NCBI GenBank assembly: GCA_031276105.1
Contig: JAISNS010000115.1
Location: 1-7,575, forward strand
Length of the DNA: 7,575 bases
Direction of reading: 5' to 3'
Origin: Dysgonamonadaceae bacterium
GTDB taxonomy: Bacteria; Bacteroidota; Bacteroidia; Bacteroidales; Azobacteroidaceae
Shown: one piece after another, positions 1-5,833 of the stretch
Layout of the letters: each line of letters starts with the position of its first letter
Position numbering within the stretch: position 1 is the first letter of the stretch
The notes under the pieces: model-generated
The model's database searches: none
What the model was told of the DNA's origin: nothing
Seen by the model: the letters and a program-made list of their open reading frames with translations, nothing else
Made by a program: the position numbers and the translations under genes

Positions 1-1349
1 TTCGGCAAATGCCCGATGGCGATATTTTCATTGCCCTTAACCGTTTGCCTCCAAACGATTCTCCCATTCATATCCGATACGATTACTTGCGTGGGTACGG
101 CAAATCCGTCGAAGACCGGCGCGGTGATGACCGAAGGAGCATATTCTGCGATGGTTCCGAAGTCTTTCCAGACATCGGCAGTGCGGTAGGCTTCTACCGA
201 TTCGGCAGGGACATAGAGCGTGGCTTTCTCCAAATCGACACGAAAAAAGACGTGGCTTGTTATGCTCTGTGGGGTTGGATTCAAGTTTGTTACAGAAGTA
301 AGACCGCTACAATAGGAAAAAACATCTTCTCCAATACTTGTCACACTGTTGGGAATCGTAACAGAAGTAAGACCGCGACAATAGTAAAAAGCATCTTCTC
401 CAATACTTGTAACACTGTTGGGAATCGTAACAGAAGTAAGACCACTACAATAGGAAAAAGCATCTTCTCCAATACTTGTAACACTGTTGGGAATCGTATA
501 ATCCCCAATTTTCCCTGCCGGACAACAAACTAATGTCATTTTATTCTTGTTGAATAGGACGCCGGCTTCGGAAGAATAATTGGCATTTCCGTTTTCTACG
601 ATAATTTCGGTAAGACCGTTACAATAGAAAAAAGCAGAATTTCCAATACTTGTAACACTGTTGGGAATCATAACAGAAGTAAGACCACTACAACCGTAAA
701 AAGCAGAATTTCCAATACTTGTAACACTGTTGGAAATCATAACAGAAGTAAGACCACTACAACCGGAAAAAGCATAATTTCCAATACTTGTAACACTGTT
801 GGGAATCGTAATAGAAGTAAGACCGCTACAACCGTAAAAAGCATAATTTCCAATACTTGTAACACTGTTGGGAATCGTAACAGAAGTAAGACCACTACAA
901 TAGGAAAAAGCACCTTCTCCGATACTTGTAACACTGTTGGGAATCGTAACAGAAGTAAGACGGCTACAATAGGAAAAAGCAAAATATCCAATACTCGTCA
1001 CACTGTTGGGAATCGTGACAGGAGTAAGACCGCTACAAAAGTAAAAAGCATAAACCCCAATACTTGTCACACTGTTGGGAATAGTAATAGAAGTAAGACT
1101 GCTACAACCGTAAAAAGCAGAATTTCCAATACTTGTCACCCCATCCTCAATTACAACTGTCGTAATAGAAGAACGATGCGAATACCAAGGAGCGTAATAA
1201 TAATCATCCATCGCCCCCGTGCCGCTAATCGTCAGCGTCCCATTCTCCAGCGTCCACGTCAGGTTTTCCCCGCACGTTCCGCTCTGTGCAAAAGCCGTTG
1301 CCGTTCCTGCCAGCAAGAGCATACTTAAAATTAAAATCTTTGTTTTCAT
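1..1349 (-). CDS. Secreted BspA-like leucine-rich-repeat (LRR_5) protein, C-terminus off the left edge
   Basis: The reading frame stays open from the ATG at 1349 to the window edge: 449 codons with no stop. Residues 1-22 (MKTKILILSMLLLAGTATAFAQ) are a signal peptide, probably cut near AFA-Q. Residues 23-70 are the N-terminal module common in Bacteroidales LRR proteins (GTCGENLTWTL, LTISGTGAM, PWYSHRSSITTVVI). LRR_5 units of 23 residues follow, consensus VTSIGxxAFxxCSGLTSVTIPNS: eight at 71-254, a 35-residue insert with VLFNKNKMTLVCCPAGK, and three at 290-358. Residues near 375-410 (ATLYVPAESVEAYRTADVWK) are the usual end-cap of such arrays. The last visible part (VIVSDMNGRIVWRQTV, then HLPK) resembles the start of a type A type IX secretion sorting domain, so surface export is inferred. 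Related BspA-like proteins act in adhesion; the ligand here is unknown. No TAnnTTTG promoter was seen close upstream. Confidence 0.93.
   Translation of the reverse strand, partial: MKTKILILSMLLLAGTATAFAQSGTCGENLTWTLENGTLTISGTGAMDDYYYAPWYSHRSSITTVVIEDGVTSIGNSAFYGCSSLTSITIPNSVTSIGVYAFYFCSGLTPVTIPNSVTSIGYFAFSYCSRLTSVTIPNSVTSIGEGAFSYCSGLTSVTIPNSVTSIGNYAFYGCSGLTSITIPNSVTSIGNYAFSGCSGLTSVMISNSVTSIGNSAFYGCSGLTSVMIPNSVTSIGNSAFFYCNGLTEIIVENGNANYSSEAGVLFNKNKMTLVCCPAGKIGDYTIPNSVTSIGEDAFSYCSGLTSVTIPNSVTSIGEDAFYYCRGLTSVTIPNSVTSIGEDVFSYCSGLTSVTNLNPTPQSITSHVFFRVDLEKATLYVPAESVEAYRTADVWKDFGTIAEYAPSVITAPVFDGFAVPTQVIVSDMNGRIVWRQTVKGNENIAIGHLP
276..482 (-). repeat. Second block of three 69-bp LRR_5 repeats
   Basis: Three more units (residues 290-358) follow the insert, with VTSIGEDAF, VTSIGEDAF and VTSIGEDVF as their starts. 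They share the GED variant, which is absent from the first block apart from the related GEG unit, so they probably expanded separately. The third unit loses the IPNS ending and runs into the C-terminal cap. Confidence 0.88.
588..1139 (-). repeat. Tandem 69-bp repeats encoding eight LRR_5 units
   Basis: The word encoding NSVTSIG recurs every 69 bp, for example near 652, 721, 790, 859, 928, 997 and 1066. This gives eight units covering residues 71-254 of the LRR protein. Most differences fall in the codons for the two variable positions before AF and the two after it. Several units are nearly identical at the DNA level, which points to recent duplication or homogenisation. The last unit diverges into TEIIVENG before the insert. 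Confidence 0.9.
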
Positions 1350-1350
1350 T

Positions 1351-1385
1351 ATTTATTCAGTTTGTTATTTATAAATTGAATAAAT
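1351..1385. promoter_or_regulatory. Inverted repeat in the leader of the LRR gene
   Basis: The arms ATTTATTCAGTTT (1351-1363) and AAATTGAATAAAT (1373-1385) are complementary at 12 of 13 positions, with a 9-nt loop. The repeat ends 1 bp from the start codon, so on the mRNA it would fold over the region where ribosomes load. It could limit translation of the LRR protein. It is AT-rich, and no regulator is known from the sequence. Confidence 0.45.
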
Positions 1386-1394
1386 CCATTTTTA

Positions 1395-1509
1395 TGTGTT
1401 TTACAGTTCCACCTGCCGGAAGTTACCGATTCCACATCGTGGAAGTTACCGATTCCATGATGTGGAATAATACTATTCCACATCGTGGAATCGGGCGATT
1501 CCGGATTGC
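1395..1509. repeat. Degenerate 23-bp tandem repeats that form palindromes
   Basis: Four adjacent 23-bp units start with GGAA at 1418, 1441, 1464 and 1487, and a weaker one precedes them at 1395. The consensus is roughly GGAAnnnnncGATTCCACATCGT. Units 1418 and 1441 share their first 17 bases exactly. Each unit junction makes a short palindrome (ATTCCAC-ATC-GTGGAAT at 1475-1491; GGAATCG-GG-CGATTCC at 1487-1502). The arms 1451-1469 and 1474-1492 pair at 18 of 19 positions around a 4-nt loop, giving one long hairpin. No T-run follows on either strand, so it is not a standard intrinsic terminator. No spacers separate the units, so it is not a CRISPR array. Confidence 0.75.
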
Positions 1510-1518
1510 AGACTAAAA

Positions 1519-1739
1519 TCAGACGACCGTAATGGTATTCGGATACTCGTAGGTACGGACATTCTCGGTGAATACCTTGGTGTGGCCGAAACGCGGACAA
1601 CCGTCACTTCGTCTTCGTAGGTGAAAAAAACGCCGATTTCGTCCGGTTTGTCGTCTTTGATGTCGGGCAACAGGTAATAATCGTTCGTCGTTTCTTCCAT
1701 CAGCTCATTCAAGTGAGCAATTGTTTTTAAGATAGTCAT
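1519..1739 (-). pseudogene. Small unrecognised protein gene, apparently frameshifted
   Basis: The start is the ATG at 1739 (MTILKTIAHLNELMEE). The frame reads acidic, protein-like sequence through YEDEVTVVRV (residue 50), then turns into SATPRYSPRM and runs on into the intergenic repeats. The -1 frame carries a natural-looking end (GHTKVFTENVRTYEYPNTITVV) with a TGA at 1519-1521. Adding one base at the short T-run near 1587-1592 joins the two as VRVFGHTKVF and gives a 73-residue protein, so a 1-bp deletion or sequencing error is the simplest reading. An alternative switch point is the 7-T run at 1624-1630 (in-frame T TTT TTC), a canonical -1 slippery heptamer. I do not recognise the family. 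It has its own promoter upstream and is convergent with nothing. Confidence 0.6.
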
Positions 1740-1798
1740 ACGTTTTAAATTTAATAGTGAATAATATTGTGTAAATAAAAACGGTAAAAAGCGGGAAA

Positions 1799-1812
1799 AG
1801 CGAAACTTCGCT
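1799..1812 (-). promoter_or_regulatory. Small hairpin in the leader of the 1739 gene
   Basis: AGCGAA-AC-TTCGCT is a perfect 6-bp inverted repeat. On the minus-strand transcript it is followed by TTTT. It lies between the predicted transcription start (about 1842) and the start codon at 1739, so it could be a weak attenuator, or an end signal for the toxin cluster upstream. It is too short to decide. Confidence 0.3.
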
Positions 1813-1847
1813 CTTGTAATTTTGTTGTTATTTTACAAAAACCGCTG

Positions 1848-1879
1848 CAAATGTAATTCAATAAATCAAATTGTGCAAA
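1848..1879 (-). promoter_or_regulatory. Bacteroidota-type promoter for the 1739 gene
   Basis: Read on the minus strand, TTTG (1879-1876) is followed after exactly 20 bp by TACATTTG (1855-1848). This matches the Bacteroidota primary-sigma consensus TTTG-N19-21-TAnnTTTG at every specified base. The predicted start is near 1842, giving a leader of about 100 nt. The promoter lies inside the garbage tail of the PIN reading frame, which supports that tail being non-coding. Confidence 0.75.
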
Positions 1880-1893
1880 TATCCGGCTGAAAA

Positions 1894-1921
1894 TTTTGCC
1901 TGAGTAATATACAAAACCATC
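1894..1921 (-). repeat. 28-bp dispersed repeat, copy 1, at the PIN break point
   Basis: This 28-bp stretch matches 3358-3385 at 26 of 28 positions, and both differences are transitions. Read on the minus strand it begins GATGGTTTTGTA and ends TCAGGCAAAA. Here it encodes DGFVYYSGK, the last part of the toxin frame that still resembles a PIN domain. It may be a small mobile or recombinogenic repeat, or a shared fragment of two PIN genes. Confidence 0.6.
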
Positions 1922-2003
1922 GTTTTTTTCTATCATATCCACTATTTGTTCGATTTTTCCAGATATAAAATAACTCAGCCAAATATTGACGTCAAATACG
2001 GTT

Positions 2004-2240
2004 TTATTTTCCACAACGTTCTTTTCGCGCCGCATTTACTTCATTCACAATTTCGTCCATTGTCATATCGTCATTTGCAATAACCGAACTGTCGAGTTTT
2101 TGCGCCATAGCCCGTAAATACATCAGTCGCAATCCGCTTTCCAATGCATCCGGTTGGCTTTGTTTTAGAGTCGAAACGTAATAATTGATACGTTGCATCC
2201 GGCTTTTCCGGCTTTCAACAGTTGCTTCCATACTTTTCAT
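2004..2240 (-). CDS. Antitoxin-like small protein partner of the PIN toxin
   Basis: This 78-residue protein is intact, starting at the ATG at 2240 (MKSMEATVESRKSRMQRINY) or at the second Met at 2231. The basic N-terminal third is followed by a predicted helical stretch. The C-terminus (MTMDEIVNEVNAARKER) is typical of the tail by which Bacteroidota antitoxins bind PIN toxins. Its end overlaps the truncated PIN gene by 32 bp in a different frame. It lies 33 bp after the DUF3990 gene and is probably on the same transcript. Antitoxins of this type usually repress their own operon. I infer the role from its position and tail and cannot confirm a DNA-binding fold by eye. Confidence 0.65.
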   Translation of the reverse strand: MKSMEATVESRKSRMQRINYYVSTLKQSQPDALESGLRLMYLRAMAQKLDSSVIANDDMTMDEIVNEVNAARKERCGK

Positions 2241-2273
2241 GTTTAGAATTGTTTCTGCATAGCAAACAATTGG

Positions 2274-2948
2274 CTAATAAATTTCCTTTTTAAGCATTTC
2301 GTAGATTTCCGTCCACGACTTTTTGTAAAACGCAGTCGTTTCGTCGGCAAGTTTAGCGAATGTTTCGGATGTGTAGTAAATATCCGTTGCCTCTGTTTCC
2401 GATATTCCGTAATCTATCATCAGGGCTTGCAGTACATCGCTGTCGATATGATAAATGGCGCTGTCAATTCTTCCTTTTGAGAGCGACAAGGCCTGCAACG
2501 ATTGCACCGTACAAAAGCACATTTGATGCGATGGATTATACACGAGGTCGCTAAGAAACTGCTCTTTGGATATAAAGCCGTCTATATATTCGTCAATCCG
2601 GGTGGTAATCTTATCGTCTGCCACAGGACCTTCAACAATATCGTAATCGTGCGCCTGCTGTTGTTTATTAGCATTTTTACGATTAAGTACTACAAAATCA
2701 AGCCATTCTTCGTTGTAATCCTCAAAACGAAGGACTTTTATCCTTTCATTTTCAAAGAAATACTCATCAAAATCGTATTCTGTAATGTAGCCTTCCGCCT
2801 TTTTTTCCTTTCCTTTCCGTACAGCCCAAATTTCTGCTTGTTCACGCAGTTTTGTAACATAGAAACCTCTTCCGAAATCCCGCCTAACCTCGCAATGTGC
2901 AAGATCAATTTCCGCTATTTCCAGATAACTTCCATGATATACTTTCAT
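2274..2948 (-). CDS. DUF3990 protein, ADP-ribosyltransferase-like fold
   Basis: This 224-residue protein starts at the ATG at 2948, chosen because that ATG overlaps the previous stop as ATGA and has GGAGG 6 nt upstream. An in-frame ATG at 2972 would add MLSKRRFK. Signature motifs in order are YHGS (4-7), DFGRGFYVT (24-32), QAEIWA (37-42), HDYDIVEGPVADD (100-112) and QMCFCT (142-147). As I recall, DUF3990 belongs to the ADP-ribosyltransferase fold clan. On that basis H5, Y30 and Q142 or a nearby residue would fill the H-Y-E-like positions, with the usual Glu apparently replaced. Residues 170-224 form a helical tail (YYTSETFAKLADETTAFYKK, then SWTEIYEMLKKE) of a type also found as separate small proteins. 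The substrate is unknown. Partnership with the upstream DUF3791 protein is conserved in many bacteria, and a toxin-antitoxin or effector role is an inference. Confidence 0.88.
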   Translation of the reverse strand: MKVYHGSYLEIAEIDLAHCEVRRDFGRGFYVTKLREQAEIWAVRKGKEKKAEGYITEYDFDEYFFENERIKVLRFEDYNEEWLDFVVLNRKNANKQQQAHDYDIVEGPVADDKITTRIDEYIDGFISKEQFLSDLVYNPSHQMCFCTVQSLQALSLSKGRIDSAIYHIDSDVLQALMIDYGISETEATDIYYTSETFAKLADETTAFYKKSWTEIYEMLKKEIY

Positions 2949-3193
2949 TTTAAACCTCCGTTTTGATAGCATATTTCATACATTGACCTTACCGCCCAGT
3001 AGGGATTGTCGATATGCAACGCCCACCAACATTCGTTCAGGAAATCCAAGCCGCCGTATTTTTTCAAATACAGATAGGCATTGGGCTTGCTCATCTTGTA
3101 CGCACGGGCAAACTTCGTGATGATAAATGCCATGAACAGTATTTTGTCCTGCATTTCCCTGTCGAGTTCGCGTTTTTGCTGTAATGCTTCCAT
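2945..3193 (-). CDS. DUF3791 family protein
   Basis: This 82-residue protein has a charged N-terminus (MEALQQKRELDREMQDKILF) and a DUF3791-type core: FIITKFARAYKMSKPNAYLY, LKKYGGLDFLNECWWALH, then a C-terminal helix ending YEICYQNGGLK. The middle looks helical and resembles a small winged or helix-turn-helix-like fold, but no DNA-binding role is established. DUF3791 genes usually stand directly before DUF3990 genes, as here with a 4-bp ATGA overlap. A cognate inhibitor or accessory of the DUF3990 enzyme is the natural inference. The start context (AAAAGTATGGAAGCA) is also seen at the antitoxin-like gene. It is the first gene of the cluster, about 22 nt behind a predicted transcription start. 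Confidence 0.85.
   Translation of the reverse strand: MEALQQKRELDREMQDKILFMAFIITKFARAYKMSKPNAYLYLKKYGGLDFLNECWWALHIDNPYWAVRSMYEICYQNGGLK
2955..2959 (-). promoter_or_regulatory. Strong Shine-Dalgarno deciding the DUF3990 start
   Basis: GGAGG lies 6 nt before the ATG at 2948, inside the last codons of the DUF3791 gene. Bacteroidota rarely rely on such motifs, so a perfect one at an ATGA overlap is notable. It supports coupled translation of the pair in a fixed ratio and argues against the upstream ATG at 2972. Confidence 0.65.
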
Positions 3194-3221
3194 ACTTTTT
3201 ATTGATAAAAATTCAACTCTG

Positions 3222-3252
3222 CAAAAATAAGGAATTTTTTCGTGTAAACCAA
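3222..3252 (-). promoter_or_regulatory. Bacteroidota-type promoter for the DUF3791-DUF3990 cluster
   Basis: On the minus strand TATTTTTG (3229-3222) matches the -7 consensus TAnnTTTG fully. After a 19-bp spacer upstream, TTGG (3252-3249) matches the -33 TTTG at 3 of 4 positions. The predicted start near 3215 gives a leader of about 22 nt to the ATG at 3193. Confidence 0.6.
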
Positions 3253-3357
3253 TATGTCAAAGAGGGCTGATAAAATCTATTTACGACATGCTTTTTCCCT
3301 TTGGCCAATCGCAATGCAAACCTTTTACACGCTACGCTTTGCGCTTCGCCTTTTGCC

Positions 3358-3385
3358 TTTTGCCTGAATAATGTACAAAACCATC
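3358..3385 (-). repeat. 28-bp dispersed repeat, copy 2, after the permease stop
   Basis: This copy matches 1894-1921 at 26 of 28 positions in the same orientation. It sits 14 bp after the stop of the FtsX permease. It is followed on the minus strand by a run of short similar words (GGCAAAAGGCAAAAGGCGAAGCGC) that look like slippage products. It would encode DGFVHYSGK, close to the PIN remnant, so it could also be a scrap of a second PIN gene. Confidence 0.55.
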
Positions 3386-3399
3386 CCGCTAAAATATAT

Positions 3400-5745
3400 T
3401 TAGTTTTCTATTTTCAATGCTTTCACCGGATTTTGCGACAGCACGCTCAGGTTCACGCCCGCCGTGGTAATCAGCGCCACGAGGCATTGCATGATTATCG
3501 GAAGGACAAACAGCGTCCACTCCAGCGGCAAATGGTTGGCATACTGTTTCTGTATTTCGGAAATGACATACACCGCGCCCGGAACGGCAACAATCGCCGC
3601 CCAACCAATCCATTTCAATACATTCAACGACAGCAGCAGGAATATCGACGGCGCTTCCGCCCCGTGAATACGGCGGACGCCGATTTCCTTTCTCCTCCGC
3701 ATCGCCGAAAACAGGTGAATGGCCAGCAAACCGAGCATGGCGATGAAGAGCGACGTCAGAGACGCAATCAGCACAATCTGCGTGAGCGTCTTTATCTCTT
3801 TGAATTTGCCGCTGTAAATCTGTTCGTTCCACAACGGATTGAGGACAAAATCGGGGTCGAATTGCCGGAAAACGTTTTCCGCTATTTCCTGCGCCCGAAT
3901 CATTCCGGCCTTATCGTCAAAACGGATATTGATAATAGCCGGATAATTCACCCGGCTCAACACAATGGGGGCGACGGACAAAACCGGATTGTCGTAATAG
4001 AAATCGTTGACGACGCCAATCACTTCCGCGCGTTCCCAGTAGAGGAACGATTTCCCTGTGGGAGAACCGCCCAGCATCCGGGCGGCCGCTTCGTTGACGA
4101 TAAGCGTATAAACGCTGTCGGGGTCGCTTTCACTCCAGAAACGGCCTTCGACTAATTCCAGTTCCATCAACTCCGGCATACCCGTCATCAGGCGGTATTC
4201 GTTGACTTCCATCCGTTTCTCCTGATTTTCCCAAGGCGCGATGACCTGCCCGCTGCATCCGCCGCCGAAAATGTGCTGCGAACCGGAAACGCTTTTCACT
4301 TCGGGATGTTTCAGCAGTTCTTCGCCGACGGCCCGGTAACTTTCGGCAATCGTTTTGTTGACCACGACGCTCATCACCTGTTTCGGATTGTATCCTAACG
4401 GAAGATGTTCCAGATAAACCGTTTGTTTATACAAAAACAAAACGACGGAAAGCAGAATAATGGACAGGCCTGATTGGAAGATGACGACGCCCGCCGTCAG
4501 CCTGCGCTTGGAGAATTTCAACCGTTTGCCGAGTATTTCCAGCGGCGAGAAACGGCTCAGGTAAAGCGCCGGATAGAACGCCGACAGCACAACCGTCAGC
4601 AGGAAAAGAAGCAGGACGGAGGCGATAAACAACGGGTTCAGGAGTTGTATCAAATCAATGTTTTTATTAATCAGTTCCCCGAAATGAGGAGCGGCAGCAA
4701 CAGCCAGGAGAAAGCCTCCGGCAAAAGCGATGAGCACGATGAGGGAAACTTCCGAAAAGAACTGATGCACAATATCTTTTATCTGCGCGCCGTTGGCTTT
4801 GCGGATACCGATCTCGTTCATTCTCGTTTCGCCCTGCGTGACAAAGAGATTGATGAAGTTCGTCACGGCCAGCAACAGGATGAACAGGGCGAGCGCGGTC
4901 AGCAGCCGGATAAAGCGCATACTGCCGGTTTTATCCAATCCCCAGTCGGCCTTCGACCTCAGATAAACGTCGTCCAGCATCTCCGTCAGGCCGACCGTTT
5001 TCCGGCTTCCGACCCGTTCACTCCAAATCTTCGCCAGTTCGGTGTATTCCTTTTCAATCGCCCGGCGCGTATCTTCGAGCGAAACGCCTTCCCGAATCAG
5101 GTAATACGTGTGAAACTCCAGCCCTCCGGCTTCGTTCAAAAGGGGAATCGACCGGATAGACGCCAGCAAATCAAACCGGAAATGCGTGTTCTTCGGAAGC
5201 TCTTCCACCACGCCGGAAACGACATACTCCCTGTCCATCGAAGAAACCGTTTTATTCATAGCCTCCTGCGGCGAACCGAAGAGTATTTCGGCATAACGGC
5301 GGGTAATAACGGTGGAATTTTCGGAAACAAGGGCAGTTTCGGGCGTTCCTTCCACAAATTTCAGTTGGAACACCCGGAAGAAACCGGGATCGACCAGCAA
5401 GCCCTTCGCGTTTTGAAAGCGTTTCTCAGCCACGGCGATTTCTATTTCGCCCAACCGGTAGAGTTGCGTAGCGGCTTCCACGCCGGGCGTTTTAGCGGGC
5501 AGTTCGGTGAAAGCATTTCGCAGGTTAATCGGTATATAACGAACGTTGTCGTCCCGTTCGCTGACGGTCAGCAAGCGGACGATGCGCTCGTGATTCGCCC
5601 AATGTTTGTCGAACGTCCATTCGTTGACAACGAATAAAACCAGCAAGATAGAAGCCGCCAAGCCGATGGCCAGACCGGTAATGTTTACCCACAGGAAAAA
5701 GCGGGTGCGCTTGTGCGAAGTGAAAATGTTCATAATTAGTTGCAT
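3400..5745 (-). CDS. FtsX/MacB-type ABC transporter permease
   Basis: The 781-residue length is typical for the Bacteroidota eight-helix permeases. Helix 1 is near residues 16-40. A periplasmic MacB-type core spans about 41-278. Helices 2-5 lie near 280-303, 331-353, 371-398 and 416-439, a second periplasmic domain spans 440-655, and helices 6-8 lie near 656-681, 699-728 and 743-765. Both FtsX coupling motifs are intact: NEIGIRKANGA (310-320) and KEIGVRRIHGA (686-696). Such proteins pair with a separate LolD/MacB-like ATPase and act by mechanotransmission at the inner membrane, often in efflux or envelope stress; no ATPase gene is in view. The start is ATG 5745 or ATG 5733; the predicted sigma-54 start near 5753 leaves little leader for the first, so 5733 (MNIFTSHKR) is quite possible. 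No terminator is clear after the stop. Confidence 0.95.
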   Translation of the reverse strand: MQLIMNIFTSHKRTRFFLWVNITGLAIGLAASILLVLFVVNEWTFDKHWANHERIVRLLTVSERDDNVRYIPINLRNAFTELPAKTPGVEAATQLYRLGEIEIAVAEKRFQNAKGLLVDPGFFRVFQLKFVEGTPETALVSENSTVITRRYAEILFGSPQEAMNKTVSSMDREYVVSGVVEELPKNTHFRFDLLASIRSIPLLNEAGGLEFHTYYLIREGVSLEDTRRAIEKEYTELAKIWSERVGSRKTVGLTEMLDDVYLRSKADWGLDKTGSMRFIRLLTALALFILLLAVTNFINLFVTQGETRMNEIGIRKANGAQIKDIVHQFFSEVSLIVLIAFAGGFLLAVAAAPHFGELINKNIDLIQLLNPLFIASVLLLFLLTVVLSAFYPALYLSRFSPLEILGKRLKFSKRRLTAGVVIFQSGLSIILLSVVLFLYKQTVYLEHLPLGYNPKQVMSVVVNKTIAESYRAVGEELLKHPEVKSVSGSQHIFGGGCSGQVIAPWENQEKRMEVNEYRLMTGMPELMELELVEGRFWSESDPDSVYTLIVNEAAARMLGGSPTGKSFLYWERAEVIGVVNDFYYDNPVLSVAPIVLSRVNYPAIINIRFDDKAGMIRAQEIAENVFRQFDPDFVLNPLWNEQIYSGKFKEIKTLTQIVLIASLTSLFIAMLGLLAIHLFSAMRRRKEIGVRRIHGAEAPSIFLLLSLNVLKWIGWAAIVAVPGAVYVISEIQKQYANHLPLEWTLFVLPIIMQCLVALITTAGVNLSVLSQNPVKALKIEN

Positions 5746-5763
5746 TTGTTTTAGTAAAGAAGT

Positions 5764-5780
5764 GTCTATAATCGTGCCAA
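5764..5780 (-). promoter_or_regulatory. Sigma-54-like -24/-12 promoter for the permease
   Basis: On the minus strand TTGGCACG (5780-5773) is a perfect -24 element. At the correct 12-nt register the -12 element reads TAGAC: the conserved G is present (5766) but the usual C is A. The predicted start is near 5753, just before the permease start codons. No Bacteroidota primary-sigma promoter was seen in this gap. The imperfect -12 box keeps the confidence moderate. Confidence 0.5.
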
Positions 5781-5833
5781 ATAATTAAAATGCTCGTAAT
5801 TACAGGTTTGATTTGTATAGAAGAGGCGATTTT

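Larger units (their letters stand above)
1751..2035 (-). pseudogene. Truncated PIN-domain (VapC-like) toxin
   Basis: Residues 10-45 (NKTVFDVNIWLSYFISGKIE, then VDMIEKNDGFVYYS) match the N-terminus of PIN-family toxins: beta-1 with the first acidic metal ligand (D15 in FDVNIW), followed by helix 1 and beta-2. Family members run to about 130-150 residues and carry three or four acidic metal ligands. Here the match stops at about 1901, and the remaining 49 residues look like translated non-coding DNA containing a promoter, so the RNase is almost certainly dead. The start may be the ATG at 2035 or the GTG at 2014; both overlap the upstream antitoxin-like gene, as expected of coupled toxin-antitoxin pairs. 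Confidence 0.75.

Noticed and set aside
9..533. Plus-strand open frame of 174 codons with repeated SKTATIGKNIFSNT-like units
   Set aside because: It is antisense to the LRR array; the periodicity of the 69-bp repeats keeps stop codons out. No initiation context, and the minus frame has a signal peptide and clear LRR motifs.
737..991. Minus-strand 84-codon frame rich in Leu and Val
   Set aside because: It is another frame of the same 69-bp repeats; it looks like a membrane protein only because of the repeated triplets.
1418..1509. CRISPR-like array of 23-bp units
   Set aside because: The units are directly adjacent, degenerate and without unique spacers; no cas genes nearby.
1286..1516. Plus-strand 76-codon frame and overlapping minus frame 1349-1600
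   Set aside because: Both run through the 23-bp palindromic repeats and overlap better-supported genes; the residues come from the repeats.
2360..2966. Plus-strand frames 2360-2554 and 2502-2966
   Set aside because: Antisense to the DUF3990 gene, which has family motifs and a coupled start.
3386..3402. AT-rich inverted repeat CTAAA-N5-TTTAG at the permease stop as a terminator
   Set aside because: Stem is only 5 A/T-rich base pairs and there is no following T-run on the minus strand.
3389..3832. Minus-strand 147-codon frame within the permease gene
   Set aside because: Out-of-frame shadow of the permease C-terminus.
3301..4155. Plus-strand 284-codon frame, and 4474-5637 with 387 codons
   Set aside because: Both are antisense to the full-length permease. 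Their Gln/Arg/His-rich composition is the typical shadow of a GC-biased gene, with no motif of their own.
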